From Haberlea rhodopensis (lineage: Eukaryota > Streptophyta > Magnoliopsida > Lamiales > Gesneriaceae), in the NCBI GenBank assembly GCA_907163345.1, contig CAJQUN010000003.1, forward strand, positions 26,427,879 to 26,491,878: 64,000 nt of DNA, read 5' to 3'. The notes below the pieces were generated by a model that was given only the letters and a program-made list of their open reading frames with translations, did no database searches and was not told the DNA's origin. The first letter of the stretch is position 1; every line of letters begins with the position of its first letter. Made by a program: the position numbers and the translations under genes. Below, piece after piece: positions 11,577 through 23,715 of the stretch.

Positions 11577-13885
11577 TCAACGACGACGACGAGTAGCAAG
11601 TTTTCCTCCAGTACCACAAGGAGGAGGATTTGTCTGTCTCCTAACTCTTCGTGGCTCAACGACTTCCTCGCCTCTTTGCCTTGCCACAGGTGTGTTGGCA
11701 GGCTCCTGTATTGGCGTCAACTGAGGGAATAGAACGGGCGAGACATCGAAAGGTGAAGTCCTAGCTGCATATGTCGCAAACCCAAGACTGACATCTGTAC
11801 CCATGCTGCTGAACTGGGGTTGAGTGGACATGGGGGGATATGGCGTGAATGGAGATATATCATCTGATGGTGCAGGCACAGGAATATAGTAGTCTGTATA
11901 CATATCTGGCTCCGTCCACGTAGATGGACCTGCAATATCTGTCTGCATATCCGACCCTGTCCATGTAGATGGACCTGCAACATCTGCCGGCATATGTGTA
12001 TCAACAGACTGGATTTCATTGTATGCCGGGAAATTTCTATCTCGACGTTCACGAGCCACTCGCACCACATTCTCGAACATACTTCTGTGTTGCCTCATCG
12101 ACTCTGTCGTCATAGGCAAGTCATCAGCCAGATGTCGGTCATAGCTTGTAGTTAATTGCTCCATCTGCTCAATCTGCAAAGTCCAAATATAGAATATAAA
12201 ATATATACATCTAATCACAATTATACAAACAAATTTAAACGTAATTCACGTACCACGTGCTGCCATGCCGGGCCATCACCATGTTGATATCCCGTCTGTA
12301 CAAAATACTGGCCACGTCCAATGTATCTACGTGTGACTTGTTCATACCACTCGGTGTATCCGCCAACAACGTAGTAACCACCATCAGTAAATCGTGGTCT
12401 CTCAATACGTAGATCATTTGCCATCTCCCAGCAAAGTATGTATGCGAGATGCTGGGCGCTCCAGTCTTTGTTGACGTTTCCCCTTCGACCAATATGATGC
12501 AATGCCTCAGCCTCATCCCCCGATTGAGGATCTTCTGGTATGTCTTGTAGCATACCAAATTGTCGGAGTATTCTCTCAGATCGTTGCATCTCAACGATAT
12601 CGAAGAAAATCAACGGGCCTTTATATGTTCCTAACTCCGTAATTCCTTCAGTATACTCATCGGGGTAAGGCTGCCAAATAAACTACAAAATAACATTGCT
12701 TTAGAAAATATCAAAGTAGTGTTGTTTGTATAAACAAATTTAACAGCATGTTTACTTGAGTTACTGGCTGCTCATCGAGAATGTCCCTCATGATACGTAT
12801 AGAATGACTCCCAGTTTCAGTAAATCGTAAATGACATGACCACCTGTATATATTCAGATAAATGATTAGACGCATTAACATATACAAACAGTTATAAAAC
12901 AAGACATATTCCTGTTACCTTGCACCATATGGAGCAGCAGGTAACACATTATTTGGACCGATCACTAGTGGCCCATAATCAGATCTTTCAACACCCAATT
13001 GAGGAGTCAAACTTGGGATTCGTGACCATGCCCACATCTCATTTATTGTAATGACATCAATAATACAAGTTAGATTTATTTAAAATAAACAAACATATTT
13101 AATTATTTAAAATAAACAAACATATTTACCTGTACGATTTGCAAGGCACCACATATCACTTTTTTCCCTCTCTCTGATGACGTACACAACTGACGATACA
13201 AGTACGCCAACACAGCACTACCCCAACTATATGTATGGGCAGCGTCGATATCCTCCAACTTCTGTACATACAGTAATCTAACAAAATTACCTGACGTATC
13301 AGGGCACATAATCCCCCCTAACATCAACAACGCACAAGCCCGTGTAAACTTAACAACATCATCTGCTGTACTATTTTCAACCAATGGATTGAGCAGCAAA
13401 TGATTATACAAAGCAACTAATTTCAAACGTGCGCCCTTAAGGTCTGTTATGGCTGGTAAAAAACCTAAATATGTATGGCAATATTCTTGCCAATCGGGTA
13501 GACTCCTATCAATATCAATCCCCGACACTACGATGCCATCTACCGGCAATGACCATATTACTGCAATGTCTTGCAGTGTGATAGACGCCTCTCCCGATCT
13601 GAGATGAAATGTGTGTGTTTCACGGCGCCATCTCTCAACTAAAGCCGTGATCAGATGCATATCAAGCTCAATCTTACCACACCTATATATACCATAAAAA
13701 CCTATCACGTGCAACAAATTAACAACACGTGTATCTAATGGACACAAATCCCAAAAATAACTATCTGGGTTTCTCCCACGTAGTATGCTATCCATATCAC
13801 CTGCCCACACATCCTCGGATCGATGTGAAGACTGCAATGACAAAAGATGTGCGTCGATCGGGCCTGGTTGCCTCATTTGATCCAT
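11577..13885 (-). CDS. Plant mobile domain (MAIN-like) protein carried by the MULE
   Basis: Five exons on the minus strand (13130-13885, 12919-13037, 12756-12843, 12254-12682, 11577-12173) join in phase with GT–AG introns to an uninterrupted 662-aa protein. The start MDQMRQPGPIDAHLLSLQ and the phrases YFWDLCPL, GFYGIYRCG, ALVERWRRETHTFHLR and SGEASITLQDIAVIWSLPVDG are the signature of the plant mobile domain, found in MAIN/MAIL proteins, in PP7 long-form phosphatases and in transposon-carried copies. The C terminus is Pro/Ser-rich with two AGPSTWT repeats and ends in RRRR. In Arabidopsis the host proteins MAIN and MAIL1 act in the nucleus in meristem maintenance and transposon silencing; the role of transposon-borne copies is unknown. 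It is convergent with the transposase, with stop codons 180 bp apart. All five exons are open, which suggests selection or recent arrival. Confidence 0.9.
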
Positions 13886-13955
13886 CCTGAAATATAACAC
13901 AAAAAATTAAAAACATTAATCTTAACATTACAAACAATATCCGTCGACTACTTAC

Positions 13956-14078
13956 GATCGTCACACAACGACCATCAACAACCGCCACCCCCGCCGAACC
14001 GCCACCGCCGCCGGCCGCCACCTCGCCGGCCGCCACCTCGCCGGCCGACACCTCGCCGGCCGCCACCTCGCCGGACAA
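13956..14078 (-). other. Possible upstream non-coding or uORF exon of the MAIN-like gene, with 15-bp tandem repeat
   Basis: A minus-strand ATG at 14076-14078 opens a Gly/Ala/Glu-rich frame (repeats of GEVAA) that reaches a strong donor (ATC|gtaagt) at 13955-13956. The acceptor TTTCAG just before 13890 would join it out of frame with the PMD start, so it is better read as a leader exon or uORF. The GC-rich DNA at about 14010-14075 is a 15-bp tandem repeat (unit ccggccgccacctcg, four to five copies). Confidence 0.45.
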
Positions 14079-14453
14079 ATTAATTTTTTCACCCCGCCCA
14101 CCGGAACCAACATTTCAACATCAATATCGTCAAAATATTAACCAACGACACATATACTCCCAATTTACATATCAAAATCATATTTAATCTAAAATTAAAC
14201 AATAACAAAAATCAAACAAAAGATTCTAAATAAAATATCATGATTTATCTAAAATCAAAGCATAACAAAAATGAAAAACATACCTTAAATAAGTTAGATG
14301 AGAAATTGATTTTTACACTCCGGATCTTACGAGAAAATGCTACGACAAGAACAAAAGGAAATGGAAAGTGAGAGTGAAATGTTTGTTGAAGAAGGAAGAG
14401 CTTCTGCGGCGGCCGATGTATAAAAAATGAAGTAGGGTTTTATTTAGTGTTGA

Positions 14454-14744
14454 TGTCGCCATCTTAGATGGCGACATCAATAAAAAAAAAAAATTTTGTT
14501 GATGTCGCCATCTGAGATGGCGACATCAATAAAAAAAATTATTGATGTCGCCATCTCAGATGGCGACATCAATAAAAAAAAAAAATTTTTTGATGTCGCC
14601 ATCTGAGATGGCGACATAAGTTTAAAAAAAAAAAATTTCTTGGATGTCGCCATCTGAGAAGGCGACACATTAAAAACAAAATTTATGATATTGTTGTCGC
14701 CATCTCAGATGGCGACATTAATAAATTTTTATTAGTGTCGCCAT
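14454..14744. repeat. Right subterminal array of six and a half 21-bp palindromes
   Basis: Full copies start at 14454, 14504, 14547, 14594, 14646 and 14696. A half copy (GTCGCCAT) is at 14737-14744. Arms and spacing (41-52 bp) match the left array, so the arrays are an extension of the inverted-repeat ends. Confidence 0.95.
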
Positions 14745-14756
14745 AATAAAAAAAAA

Positions 14757-14810
14757 TCCGATTATTTTAATAACTATAATAAAAATTCAGGTTAAATAAT
14801 TAAAAAACCC
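14757..14810 (-). repeat. Right terminal inverted repeat (54 bp)
   Basis: Exact inverted copy of 8149-8202; followed directly by the target duplication CCACCTCTTC (14811-14820). Confidence 0.95.
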
Positions 14811-14820
14811 CCACCTCTTC

Positions 14821-16597
14821 CCCATGTTAATGTTTTTGGATGTTGGAGTATTAGAATTTAGAATTAATATAAATAAGAATTAATTGAAACAAATATTAGG
14901 AATTGATGAGTAAATATTAAACATAGGTAAGCTTAAGAAATTTATAAAAAAAAATTGTACTAAGCCCTTAAGTGGTAGAATAGTGAAAAGGTTAAAGGGA
15001 GCCGAGAAATTCTTGTATAGACTGAATCCTACTATACATCAACAAACATATAGAAATATACATACAAATATAAACATATTTATATATAGACCGTGTCATG
15101 TCATATCCCAACGTACATAGAGACATATTTACACATAGATAGGTGTGTCATACACCTAATACATATATATTTATATATGTTGATGTATGACATAACGCTG
15201 TCCATGCAAAAAATTTCAAAGGAATCCAAGGCTAGCCACCCAATCACTCCTAGTGATAGTGAAGCTATACCCTTGAATGATGTAATTCTGGGAAATACAT
15301 GTTCAAAAAAACTAGAAGAAAAAAATAAAAATACAAAGAATATTCACAGAACTGCTAATTATGTAGAATAATAATTAATAAAAGGAGTCCAGGTCAAAAA
15401 TTGGAAAAGCGTTTGGTAGAAAATATGGAGGTGGTTAGTGAGTTGGCACGAAGAAAAGGTGGTGGCTGAATAATATTTATTCCAACGTCATCGTCTGCCG
15501 TACACGTGTTTACATCCCGCTCGATCACGCTGGTCCTGTTAGACATCGATAACACCACGCATGTGGCTGACGTGTTCTTTTTTAGAAATAATTAATTCAG
15601 TATCATGATTATTGTTTAATCATAACTGGAAAATTAATTGGATTTGATGGAGCCTTTTGAATCCGGATCAGTTAAGAGATTTTTTAAGTAATTAATGTAA
15701 AGATTAAGAGATGTTAATGCTCATTTACTTACATTCTTGCAAAAGTTTTTCTATAATTAATTAGATTTAATTCGAGTTTGAATTAGTGTGAGCTTAATTC
15801 AATTCCAGTAGCATCGGGTTTTTGTGTATTATATTTGTAATATTTTGATAATTCACCGCATACAAATTATTTATTTGGATTCAAATTACCGTTTAAAAAT
15901 TATTTTAAATACGAGCTAAATGTCAATTTACTCCCTTTTTGTATCTCTATTATGCACTTTACTACATCGTGGTTTCTAAATAGACCATTTCACCCCTTAT
16001 GAATTTCAAATTAGACAGTTTATATTTATTTGGTTTGCAAAATATAGTATATACAGAATGAATGTTGTGCATCTATTCACAAACAACAAATGATAAAATG
16101 TTTATTTCTGCAAACCACGGGATAAACTCCATATTTTTAACCACAATGAGATAACTGCCTTTTTTATAAATTATAATGAGCAAACTGTCTATTTTCAAAC
16201 TATATAAAGATAATAAACCTATTTGAAAAATCATATGAGGATTCGACGTCAATAACCCTCTTAAATACATATATTCAAGAGATATCAAATCATCTGATTA
16301 AAAAAAAATTATACAATAATTGACGCGGCGAGCAACCAACAACCGGTCACAACGGAATGGTTGATGGGTAAACAGAAAAATGATAACGTCGGAAATCGGA
16401 ATCAGGTCAATTTCTGGAAACACTTTGAGAAAAGGTAGTACGTGTCAACCATGAACTTCAATCACAAATTAATTCCCATGTCCCCACATGTTGACTCTGC
16501 ATCCAAAGGCTTGTTTGTTGGGCCGAATTGAAAGTAATCGAAAATATGTGCAAACATGGAGATGCACTTCATTGTAATTATTACTACATACACTTAA

Positions 16598-16636
<39 letters not shown>

Positions 16637-18092
16637 ATATTATCAAATATCAATATTTTGTTTTATATATCATGATTAAAATAAAGGTGAATTATATGTA
16701 GATCCCTCTAAATTGGACAATAATGAAATCCACCTAACTATTATAAAAAGGTAAATATTACATTTTAAAACTATAACATTGTTGGAAATTTGAATTAATT
16801 AAATGGCGTGTCTATTCATTTTGGGGTACATTTTTCATTATTTGATGCTTCCAAATTAAATGGTGTGTCCATTTATGTTGGGGTGTAATTTTTCATGATT
16901 GGATGCTTCCAAATGGTGTCTCTTGATGACACAACTTGGTATACTATATAAGAAACAACCCTTGAATGAATTAGACATGGAATTTAAAAAAATCACATCA
17001 TATTTGAATATCAAAATTTGAGGAATTTTGTGAGTATTCATCATTGTTATGGTTGAGCGTTTTTCGACCTTTTTTGTTTAAAGGATTTGTGATTTGGATT
17101 GCTCCTATCACAAATCATAATCGTTGTATATTGGGAGACAAATTGTTAAAGTAAACCGTTAGCACTGTAGCTGGATAATATTGTCTTAATGACAGATATT
17201 CCAAATATCGCCTCAACATTTCTAATACAAAGTCATTTATTGTTTTTGCTTGCTACTTTCCTAAGATGCACATCCATAAAATTTTGTACCACAAACATTG
17301 TGATACATAGACAAGTTTCTTCGACTACGACCTACTTGATGGAACTCGAGGAGCAGTGAGAGACTGCTCTTTAGTTAGACGAGTAACTTCCAAGTTTTCA
17401 TAAGTTTTGCATCAGATTGCTAACTCTGTCACTTGATCTTGGATTGAATGAGCTGAAAGACTACCCTTACATTAGTAAAAGTTTAAAAATAATAAAATTT
17501 AATAATAAAATTTAAAAGTAAAAATATAATGATTTAACATTTAGCTTGTTGAATATTTAACGCGTTAAATGTTTTATATTAGATCGATAAAAATAAAACA
17601 AAAAGAAGTCATCCGAAATATGTCCAATCGGACGGCTAGAGATAATCCACGCTACAGTGTTGCAAAAAGGTGGCGCATCATTTTCCCAAAGGGCCACAGA
17701 AAAGGAGCGGTCAGTCACAAGTAATGTGACTCAATGGGCTTACGTGTCAATCCGTGAAAGGCTAGGCTTAAGTAGGACGCACACATCAGCGTGAGCTAGC
17801 TCACGCACGTTAACTTCTAGAGGATGTTGTTGTTGCCCGCATAGCTTTACAAATGGTCTAATGTCACGTTTTCCTTCTCTTTCTCATGGTTGTCCCTATA
17901 TATATAATACATGGATACTCTTAAAAATTCATCGATATCATATATTTTTAGGACATCGACACTCATTTTTAAAAAAATATAAAATCGAACACACCCCTCA
18001 TAATCATACACATGTATCAGACATAGCCGATGAGTGTGTCCAACAAGGTTAATTGTACAATTTTAAAAGTTTTGGCTAAAATAAATTTGAAC
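14821..18092. other. Intergenic DNA without a recognisable gene
   Basis: AT-rich sequence with only short meaningless open frames. It contains a (TA)n run at about 16600-16629, a 57-bp tandem pair at 16801-16914 and a perfect 18-bp palindrome at 17789-17806. Nothing coding was recognised on either strand. Confidence 0.5.
16801..16914. repeat. 57-bp direct tandem duplication (two copies)
   Basis: 16801-16857 and 16858-16914 are diverged copies, sharing 'aaatgg(c/t)gtgtc' at the start, a 'ttggggt' middle and 'gatgcttccaaat' at the end. Confidence 0.8.
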
Positions 18093-18259
18093 GTGTTAGT
18101 TAAACTTTATGTTAATTGAAATAATATATATTTGATGTTAGTATGAATGATACTGTGATGATTTCAGTGACATAAATTTATTTATATGTTTTTTTTGATT
18201 TTGATAAGAATATTTTGGGTATTATCTTTTATTTGGATATGTTTAATTAAACTTTATGT
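18093..18259. repeat. Target-side repeat flanking the copia element (left part)
   Basis: This sequence contains a near copy of the DNA right of the element (29451-29540: 'gttagttgaagtaattg', 'agtatgagtgatac', 'catttatttatatg', 'gataagaatatttt'-like phrases in the same order). The simplest reading is that the target was already a diverged tandem repeat of about 155 bp, and the copia element landed in the second copy. The TSD TATGT is at 18255-18259. Confidence 0.55.
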
Positions 18260-18566
18260 TGTTAGTAACCGATCAGTTTAAACTCCATGATGTTACTAGT
18301 TTCATTTAGTGGCCCATAAATTTCACATTGATTTATCTTCCCATGTCATAACTGATGGAGATTATCTATGATGGTTAGAGTCTATAAATACCATGTATTT
18401 GGGTCTCTATGCCAAAAATCTAATTCAGCCACAAAACATCATCTAAAGAGAGATTGTTAAGGTTTAGAAGAGCAAAAAACTAGCAATGGCTGAGGTATGA
18501 ATTTAATCCATTTTATTTAGCATTTGATCTAATAAAACATGTTTAGATCATGAAGAAATACTTAGA
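18260..18566 (+). repeat. 5' LTR of the copia element
   Basis: Begins TGTTAGTAACC, contains a TATAAATA box (near 18384) and matches the 3' LTR with substitutions and a deletion of about 20 bp. It ends CTTAGA where the 3' LTR ends CTTACA. The tRNA-Met primer-site-like TGGTATCAAGAG appears only at about 18797, some 230 bp further on, so either sequence was inserted between them or the true LTR was longer and the 3' copy lost its end. Confidence 0.7.
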
Positions 18567-18859
18567 GTTGTTAGTTTCGCATCTGCCTTGCTACTGTTTT
18601 GCTCCCTACCGTGAATAAATAAATTATTTGTGAAATTTTCGTCCCAGGTTCTTACATGTTTTATGATAAATACTGGTTAGGAATCATTAAGAAAATAGAT
18701 TTCTAGCATTATGGAGTTTAAACCGAACATTTTTTAGTGGCTGAAAAGCAAAGATATTGCTGGGTTTTTATTTCGGCTAACCGTTAGGGACAATATGGTA
18801 TCAAGAGGTTAGGGATGACACCTTTCAGAAATGAAACTTAAAGTTACCTTCATTAATTG

Positions 18860-19050
18860 TAGCTAGACCCGACCAAGGGTCATCATCGACCCTGAACCGG
18901 CCCGAAACCGGCCCGTGGTCAACGTGACGGTTAACCGGGTCAACGGTTCGAAGGGTCGGAACCGTAAACGGCCCGTCTATAGAAGGGCCGGTTAAGGGTC
19001 ATGATTTTGCTAACCCGTGAACCGTCGGTTAACCGGCGGTTCAAGGGTTT
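18860..19050. repeat. GC-rich 'ggttaaccgg' repeat fragment
   Basis: An abrupt GC-rich island in the copia leader with many short inverted motifs (ACCGGCCCG, GGTTAACCGG, GGGCCGGTTAAGG). Such islands are common in plant hAT-type non-autonomous elements. No matching opposite end was found before the gag start. Confidence 0.4.
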
Positions 19051-19868
19051 ATTTTTTTTTTTTTACATTTTTTTACAATTTGTAGCTGTCATTTGGAAAG
19101 ATATATGGTTTTTTTTAGAAAAGACAAAAGCTTTCATATATTTAAAAAATGGTAATAAATTATTAATTTTCTCCAAAATCTGCAACATTTCGTGAATTTC
19201 ACATGTAATTTGCTTTTTATAACATTAAGTATCATGTTATACTTTTGTTTCATCTTGTGTACGTATGTTTGCATATTTCATGGTTCAATTTTATGTGCCA
19301 AATTATTTACTGTAATGTTTAGTATATATGATTCTTATTATTTAATAATTATACATACAAAATAATTTAGTACATTAATAATTAAATTTTGTGTTCATAT
19401 TGCTTATGGTTTTATGCAATGTATATTGAACATATTTGGCAAAATAAATTAAATGTTGCGTGATCTATATAATTTTATTTAATTAAAGAGTATCCACAAT
19501 ATTTTTAATTATGCAAAATTATATATTAAGTGTTTTTGGATCACATTATGACATCAATTGTAGTTAGTCATATTTAATGCAATAGATTTTCCACATGAAT
19601 TTTTATTATATTTGTATGACTAATTAGGATGAAATATCAAATTATATTTCCTATTTACCCACAGAAATTAGAAAAATGAACATAATTTGATAGTTTTATC
19701 ATATAGTTATTGATGAATCTAATTAAGTAGAACTTTAGCCCACATGCAAGTTTTATGTTACTAGATTCATATATTTTTTAAGCATGATTTTGTATTGGTA
19801 AAACATGAATTATCTTAATTAGTCTCAAATTTTGGATTCTAAGCATGTACGATAATTTTTATGCATTT

Positions 19869-20590
19869 ATGCAATCCGTGAATTTCTCTGATGTTAAGTG
19901 TGATATTCTCGAACTAAAGGGTGATAACTATAAAGTATGGAAGGAAAGAATTCTTCTTCATTTAGGGTGTTGGACATTGATTATGCCATAAGGAAAGACG
20001 AATCACCTTTAATAATGAAATCAGCATTCCTGATGAGGTTGATCTTTATGAAAAGTGGGAGCGATCTAATCGTCTCTGCGTAATGTTCGTAAAGACTAAA
20101 ATCTCTGCTGGTATTCGAGGTTCTATGGAAGAGCATACAAATGTCAAGGCATTGCTGAAGGCTATTGATGAACAATTTGAGACTTCAGATAAAGCACTAG
20201 CCATCACTCTAATTATAAAATTTTCATCCATGAGGATACTACTGTGAGGTGTGCGTGAGCATATCATGCACATGAGGGACATTGCGGCTCAATTAAAGAC
20301 TCTCGAGGTTGAGATGTCTAGGTCTTTCCTTGTGCAATATATTTTGAACACTGTCCTATGTCAATATGAACCCTTTAAGATATCCTACAACACGCATAAG
20401 GATAAGTGGTCAATTAATGAAGTTATGACCATGTGTGTTCAAGAGGAGGGAAGACTGACAACGAAAAAGAGCGAAAGTGTGTTTATGGCAACGGAAAGAA
20501 AGGACATAAACCAAGCCAAATGGAAATAAAATACCGCCCAAGGTGGAATAAAAAAAAGAATCTAAGTGTTTATTCTGTAAAAAGAAGGAA
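19869..20590 (+). pseudogene. Copia gag, 5' part (disrupted)
   Basis: ATG at 19869 opens a gag frame (SVNFSDVKCDILELKGDNYK, then VWKERILLHLGCW) that shifts frame near 19975. Further homologous parts lie in other frames (LYEKWERSNRLCVMFVKTK, then REHIMHMRDIAAQLKTLEVE and NTHKDKWSINEVMTMCVQEE). The zinc knuckle CFFCKKKEH starts at about 20565 and is cut by the solo LTR at 20596. The knuckle and the rest of gag resume at 24690. Confidence 0.85.
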
Positions 20591-20595
20591 CACAT
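20591..20595. repeat. Left 5-bp target duplication (CACAT) of the solo LTR
   Basis: CACAT is repeated at 24690-24694, directly after the LTR end TACA. Confidence 0.9.
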
Positions 20596-21938
20596 TGTAA
20601 CACTCGTAAATATTAAAACACAATTAGAGTCGACCATAAAGTTAGAATTGTAACACCCGCAAATATTTCACAAGGTAATGATGGAAAGATTAAGAAAAAT
20701 AATTAAGCATTGATATTATTACAAAGCTAATAAAATAAAATCTGTCAAATTTAATTAGGGGAATTTTATGTCATGTTTTGTTGTAGTAATTAACTATAGT
20801 AGGATTATTAGAAGTTGACTAATGTTTATAAAAGAAAAAAAAAGTTGAAGACCTGACGTGCTTGAAGGGTGAAAGCTGGTGATAAGTTATAGGGCATGTG
20901 TGACACTTATCGAAGCCTTACTCTGTACAAACACCTTGGTGAAATGTTAGTACCATTTACTCTTAACAAAAATGAAATCAACACAATAGAGCATATATCC
21001 TTCAAAAAATTTCAGACTTCAAGCCTTCAATTGTTGACTGGTTTCGGGCATTTCAACATCATTTAACGGCTGCTTGTTCTTGTTTTCTGGAAGTAAGTTT
21101 ATTGGATATTCTCATATTGATGAAATAGATGAATAAACGAGATTGAAATTGTTGATTTGTGAGTTCTCGTGTAATTATATTTAATGACTCATTATGATAC
21201 TAGAGAATAATTAAAACTTGAACTTAGAATGACTTGAGCATGTACGTAACTTTGAGATGTTGGTATGAAATTACTTACTTTAAATACTTTGTTTAATTTT
21301 AATGAAAAGTTTAAGTGGTCGAGGATTATGGATTTCTATAATAAATTATTCTGAATTCATTTTACTAGCTGAAGTTGATTCAAGCTACTGGAGATTATAA
21401 TTTGAGACTTTTATTTGGGTATTGGGTATTTTAATTTACTTTCATGATTTAAAGATGAAATAGAGTAATGTACTACTAATGTAAACCAATTTAGAAATAA
21501 TAGTAGTTCAGTTTTATGATATAAAATGGAGTTGAAGATTTATCAAAATCTTATGTAAAGCAGGTATGAATCATTCTTTGTTATTATCGGATTTGGAGTA
21601 TCGAGATGGTTGTCTAATTATTATTGTTAATGAATCTTGAATTAGACAATATCCCGTAAAGTGTGACTGATTTGTTGGTACATATATGTTTTATCAAAAG
21701 TGAGATCTTGTGTCGTTTATTTTTAAAAAAAAATCAGATAAATTGCAACAAGTGGAGAGTTGAATGCTATGATCAGTTTTATTCATATCAATCAGGTACG
21801 TTCTGTCTTAATAAGAGCAGTAAATTATCCTTGAGTAAATATATTGATCGAATATCATTAAATGAGAAAATTTAAGAATATGTGATAAATTGATGAGTTG
21901 AGATAGAATAATGATATGGTATATAATGAGTTGGAATA

Positions 21939-23715
21939 TGTTGAGCCTTAAACGCATGGTCGAGTTTAATGTTTAATTTATCCCCGGATTATTTTTGAGT
22001 TTTGATGATCAACAAAACTTGTGTTTGTTATACTAATATGTCTACTTAGTGTACATGGTTAGATTGATAAATTGATTGGGAAGACTAAATGGAAGAGAAC
22101 CAAAGTTATACATTAACATATGCGAGTTCATAGAACAATCGATGATTTTTATCAAGGAATCTATTGAGCTTGGACGAGAAGGAATGCCATCTATGAACAA
22201 CCAAACTAAGTGCTCAACATGTGTGGAATGATGTTGGAACAATATCTTATGATGGGATGAAGACCCACGAACCAATGGTCCGTTGGTGGGCAAGTTTGTA
22301 TAGAAGCCATTTGGAGCGCACTGCAATGTTTTGATTATATCTCTTGGCTCGATGCTCCGAATAATGTGAATACAAATAGGTTGGAAAGCCAACTCAATAT
22401 TCTAGATTTCATATTCAAACATCTCAGTCCAATTCGAATTGCATCATGGAGCAAGATGGCATGGAAGTCATAGCAAGTGCAGATTATAGCAAGGTTTGAG
22501 CGGCTGTAGTATTTTGGGCATAACTTCTTCATACCTTGATGAAATGCAATGAATGTTTGTCCACACCTAGATAAGAGAAAGGGCTACAACTTTCATGCTT
22601 ACTACTTTTCCCAGAAACGAGCTTAAGATGGTCGAATAGTGCAAAGTTTGAGAGTGTTGAAATCTGACAGATAGTTTGAGGCGATCCGGGCCATCACCTC
22701 AGGCGATTCGAGCCATGCGTGCCAACGCCGCGCACCATCGACCCAGGCGATGGCACGCTGCGCGCCTGGCGATGCCTGGAACGCCTGAGGCGATCCAGAA
22801 TTCATCCTACGGCATTTTTTCAAAGGACGATCGCCCAAGGCGATGGGGACATTGCCTGAGGCGATCTGGGCCAGATTTGAACGTTAGAACGTGGCGATGG
22901 AGATCGCCCTAGGCGATGTCCGAGGCGATCGAGGAGTGATTCAAGCCTTATGTGTAGCACCGGCTAGTAGGAGCCTTGTGAGCCTTCTACACTATAAATA
23001 TGGATGTTTCGGAGCATTTTGAAGAGTAGAAACAAGACTATAAACTACAAGAAAGCATTGATCAATTCAAATTACTTTAGCATTGCAAACTTCATACATT
23101 TGTGTTGTATTGGAGTTTGTAATTCATTTCTTGTTGTGTGGGTTTTGATTCTTCGTGTTGGTACACCGTGAAGGTGTTTGTTGATTTATTGTAAGGTCCT
23201 CCAACACCGACACAAGTTGGAAATTGTAAAATTCATCAACAAGTATAGTTGGTGCATGTGTTGTGGCTATACTTGGAGCCCTTAAGGCCAAGAAGACTCG
23301 TGAAGAGTGTTGGTAACTCGGGAAGAGTTTTGTGTGGCTATCCTTGGAGCCCTTAAGGCCAAGAAGACTCGTGAAGAGTGTGGTGCTCGTGAAGAGCTTT
23401 GTGTACACGGGAAGAGTGTGTTGTGGCTAACTTGGAGCCCTTAAGGCCAAGATCTTTTTCGTACTAGTGGAACCTCGGTTAAAGGTTTTCTAACTGGGAA
23501 GAGAAGACGTAGGCGATTCATCGCCGAACTTTTATAACAAATTCTCTTGTCTTTTATCGCTTTATTTAATTTACGCATTTATTTACTTCTTCATTTTATT
23601 TATTTATCGATTGACTTAAGCCTTCCGTAAGCGCAAATTCTTTTATTTTGCAAACTCATTTTAAAAAGCTAAAGTAGCCAAGGAATCTCATTCACCCCCC
23701 TCTTCGATTCCAACA
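21939..23715 (+). mobile_element. Second solo LTR (SIRE/gypsy-like), nested in the first
   Basis: Bounded by TGTTG…CAACA with flanks GAATA (left) and TAATA (right), four of five target bases equal. It has a TATA box (TATAAATATGG near 22992), an upstream cluster of AGGCGATC motifs (22680-22930), and downstream tandem repeats 'ggagcccttaaggccaaga' (23270-23450). The end 'ttcaccccccctctt'-like phrase just before CAACA is common at the U5 end of plant LTRs. No coding region. The boundary call depends on the imperfect TSD. Confidence 0.65.
22680..22930. repeat. AGGCGATC/GCGATG motif cluster in the nested LTR
   Basis: At least eight degenerate copies of (G)AGGCGATC or AGGCGATG in 250 bp, in a GC-rich island within AT-rich DNA. 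Position is upstream of the LTR's TATA box, so it lies in U3. Confidence 0.75.

Larger units (their letters stand above)
8149..14810 (+). mobile_element. Mutator-like element (MULE), 6662 bp, with transposase and MAIN-like gene
   Basis: The ends are identical 54-bp inverted repeats (8149-8202 and 14757-14810), beginning GGGTTTTTTAATTATTTAAC. They are flanked by a perfect 10-bp duplication CCACCTCTTC, the length typical of Mutator elements (9-11 bp). Inside lie a left palindrome array (8231-8736), a MURA-like transposase (8950-11397, plus), a plant mobile domain gene (11577-13885, minus) and a right palindrome array (14454-14744). Identical TIRs and TSDs suggest a fairly recent insertion. It sits about 75 bp upstream of the TATA-like box of the minus-strand bZIP gene, so it may affect that gene's regulation. 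Confidence 0.96.

Noticed and set aside
13797..14078. Gly/Ala-rich 93-aa minus-strand frame as N terminus of the MAIN-like protein
   Set aside because: It runs out of frame with the PMD start and would need an in-frame splice that the visible donor and acceptor do not give. The family start MDQMRQPGPID is at 13885.
17789..17806. 18-bp perfect palindrome GCGTGAGCTAGCTCACGC
   Set aside because: Isolated, without neighbouring copies or a gene start, so it was not interpreted as an operator or element end.
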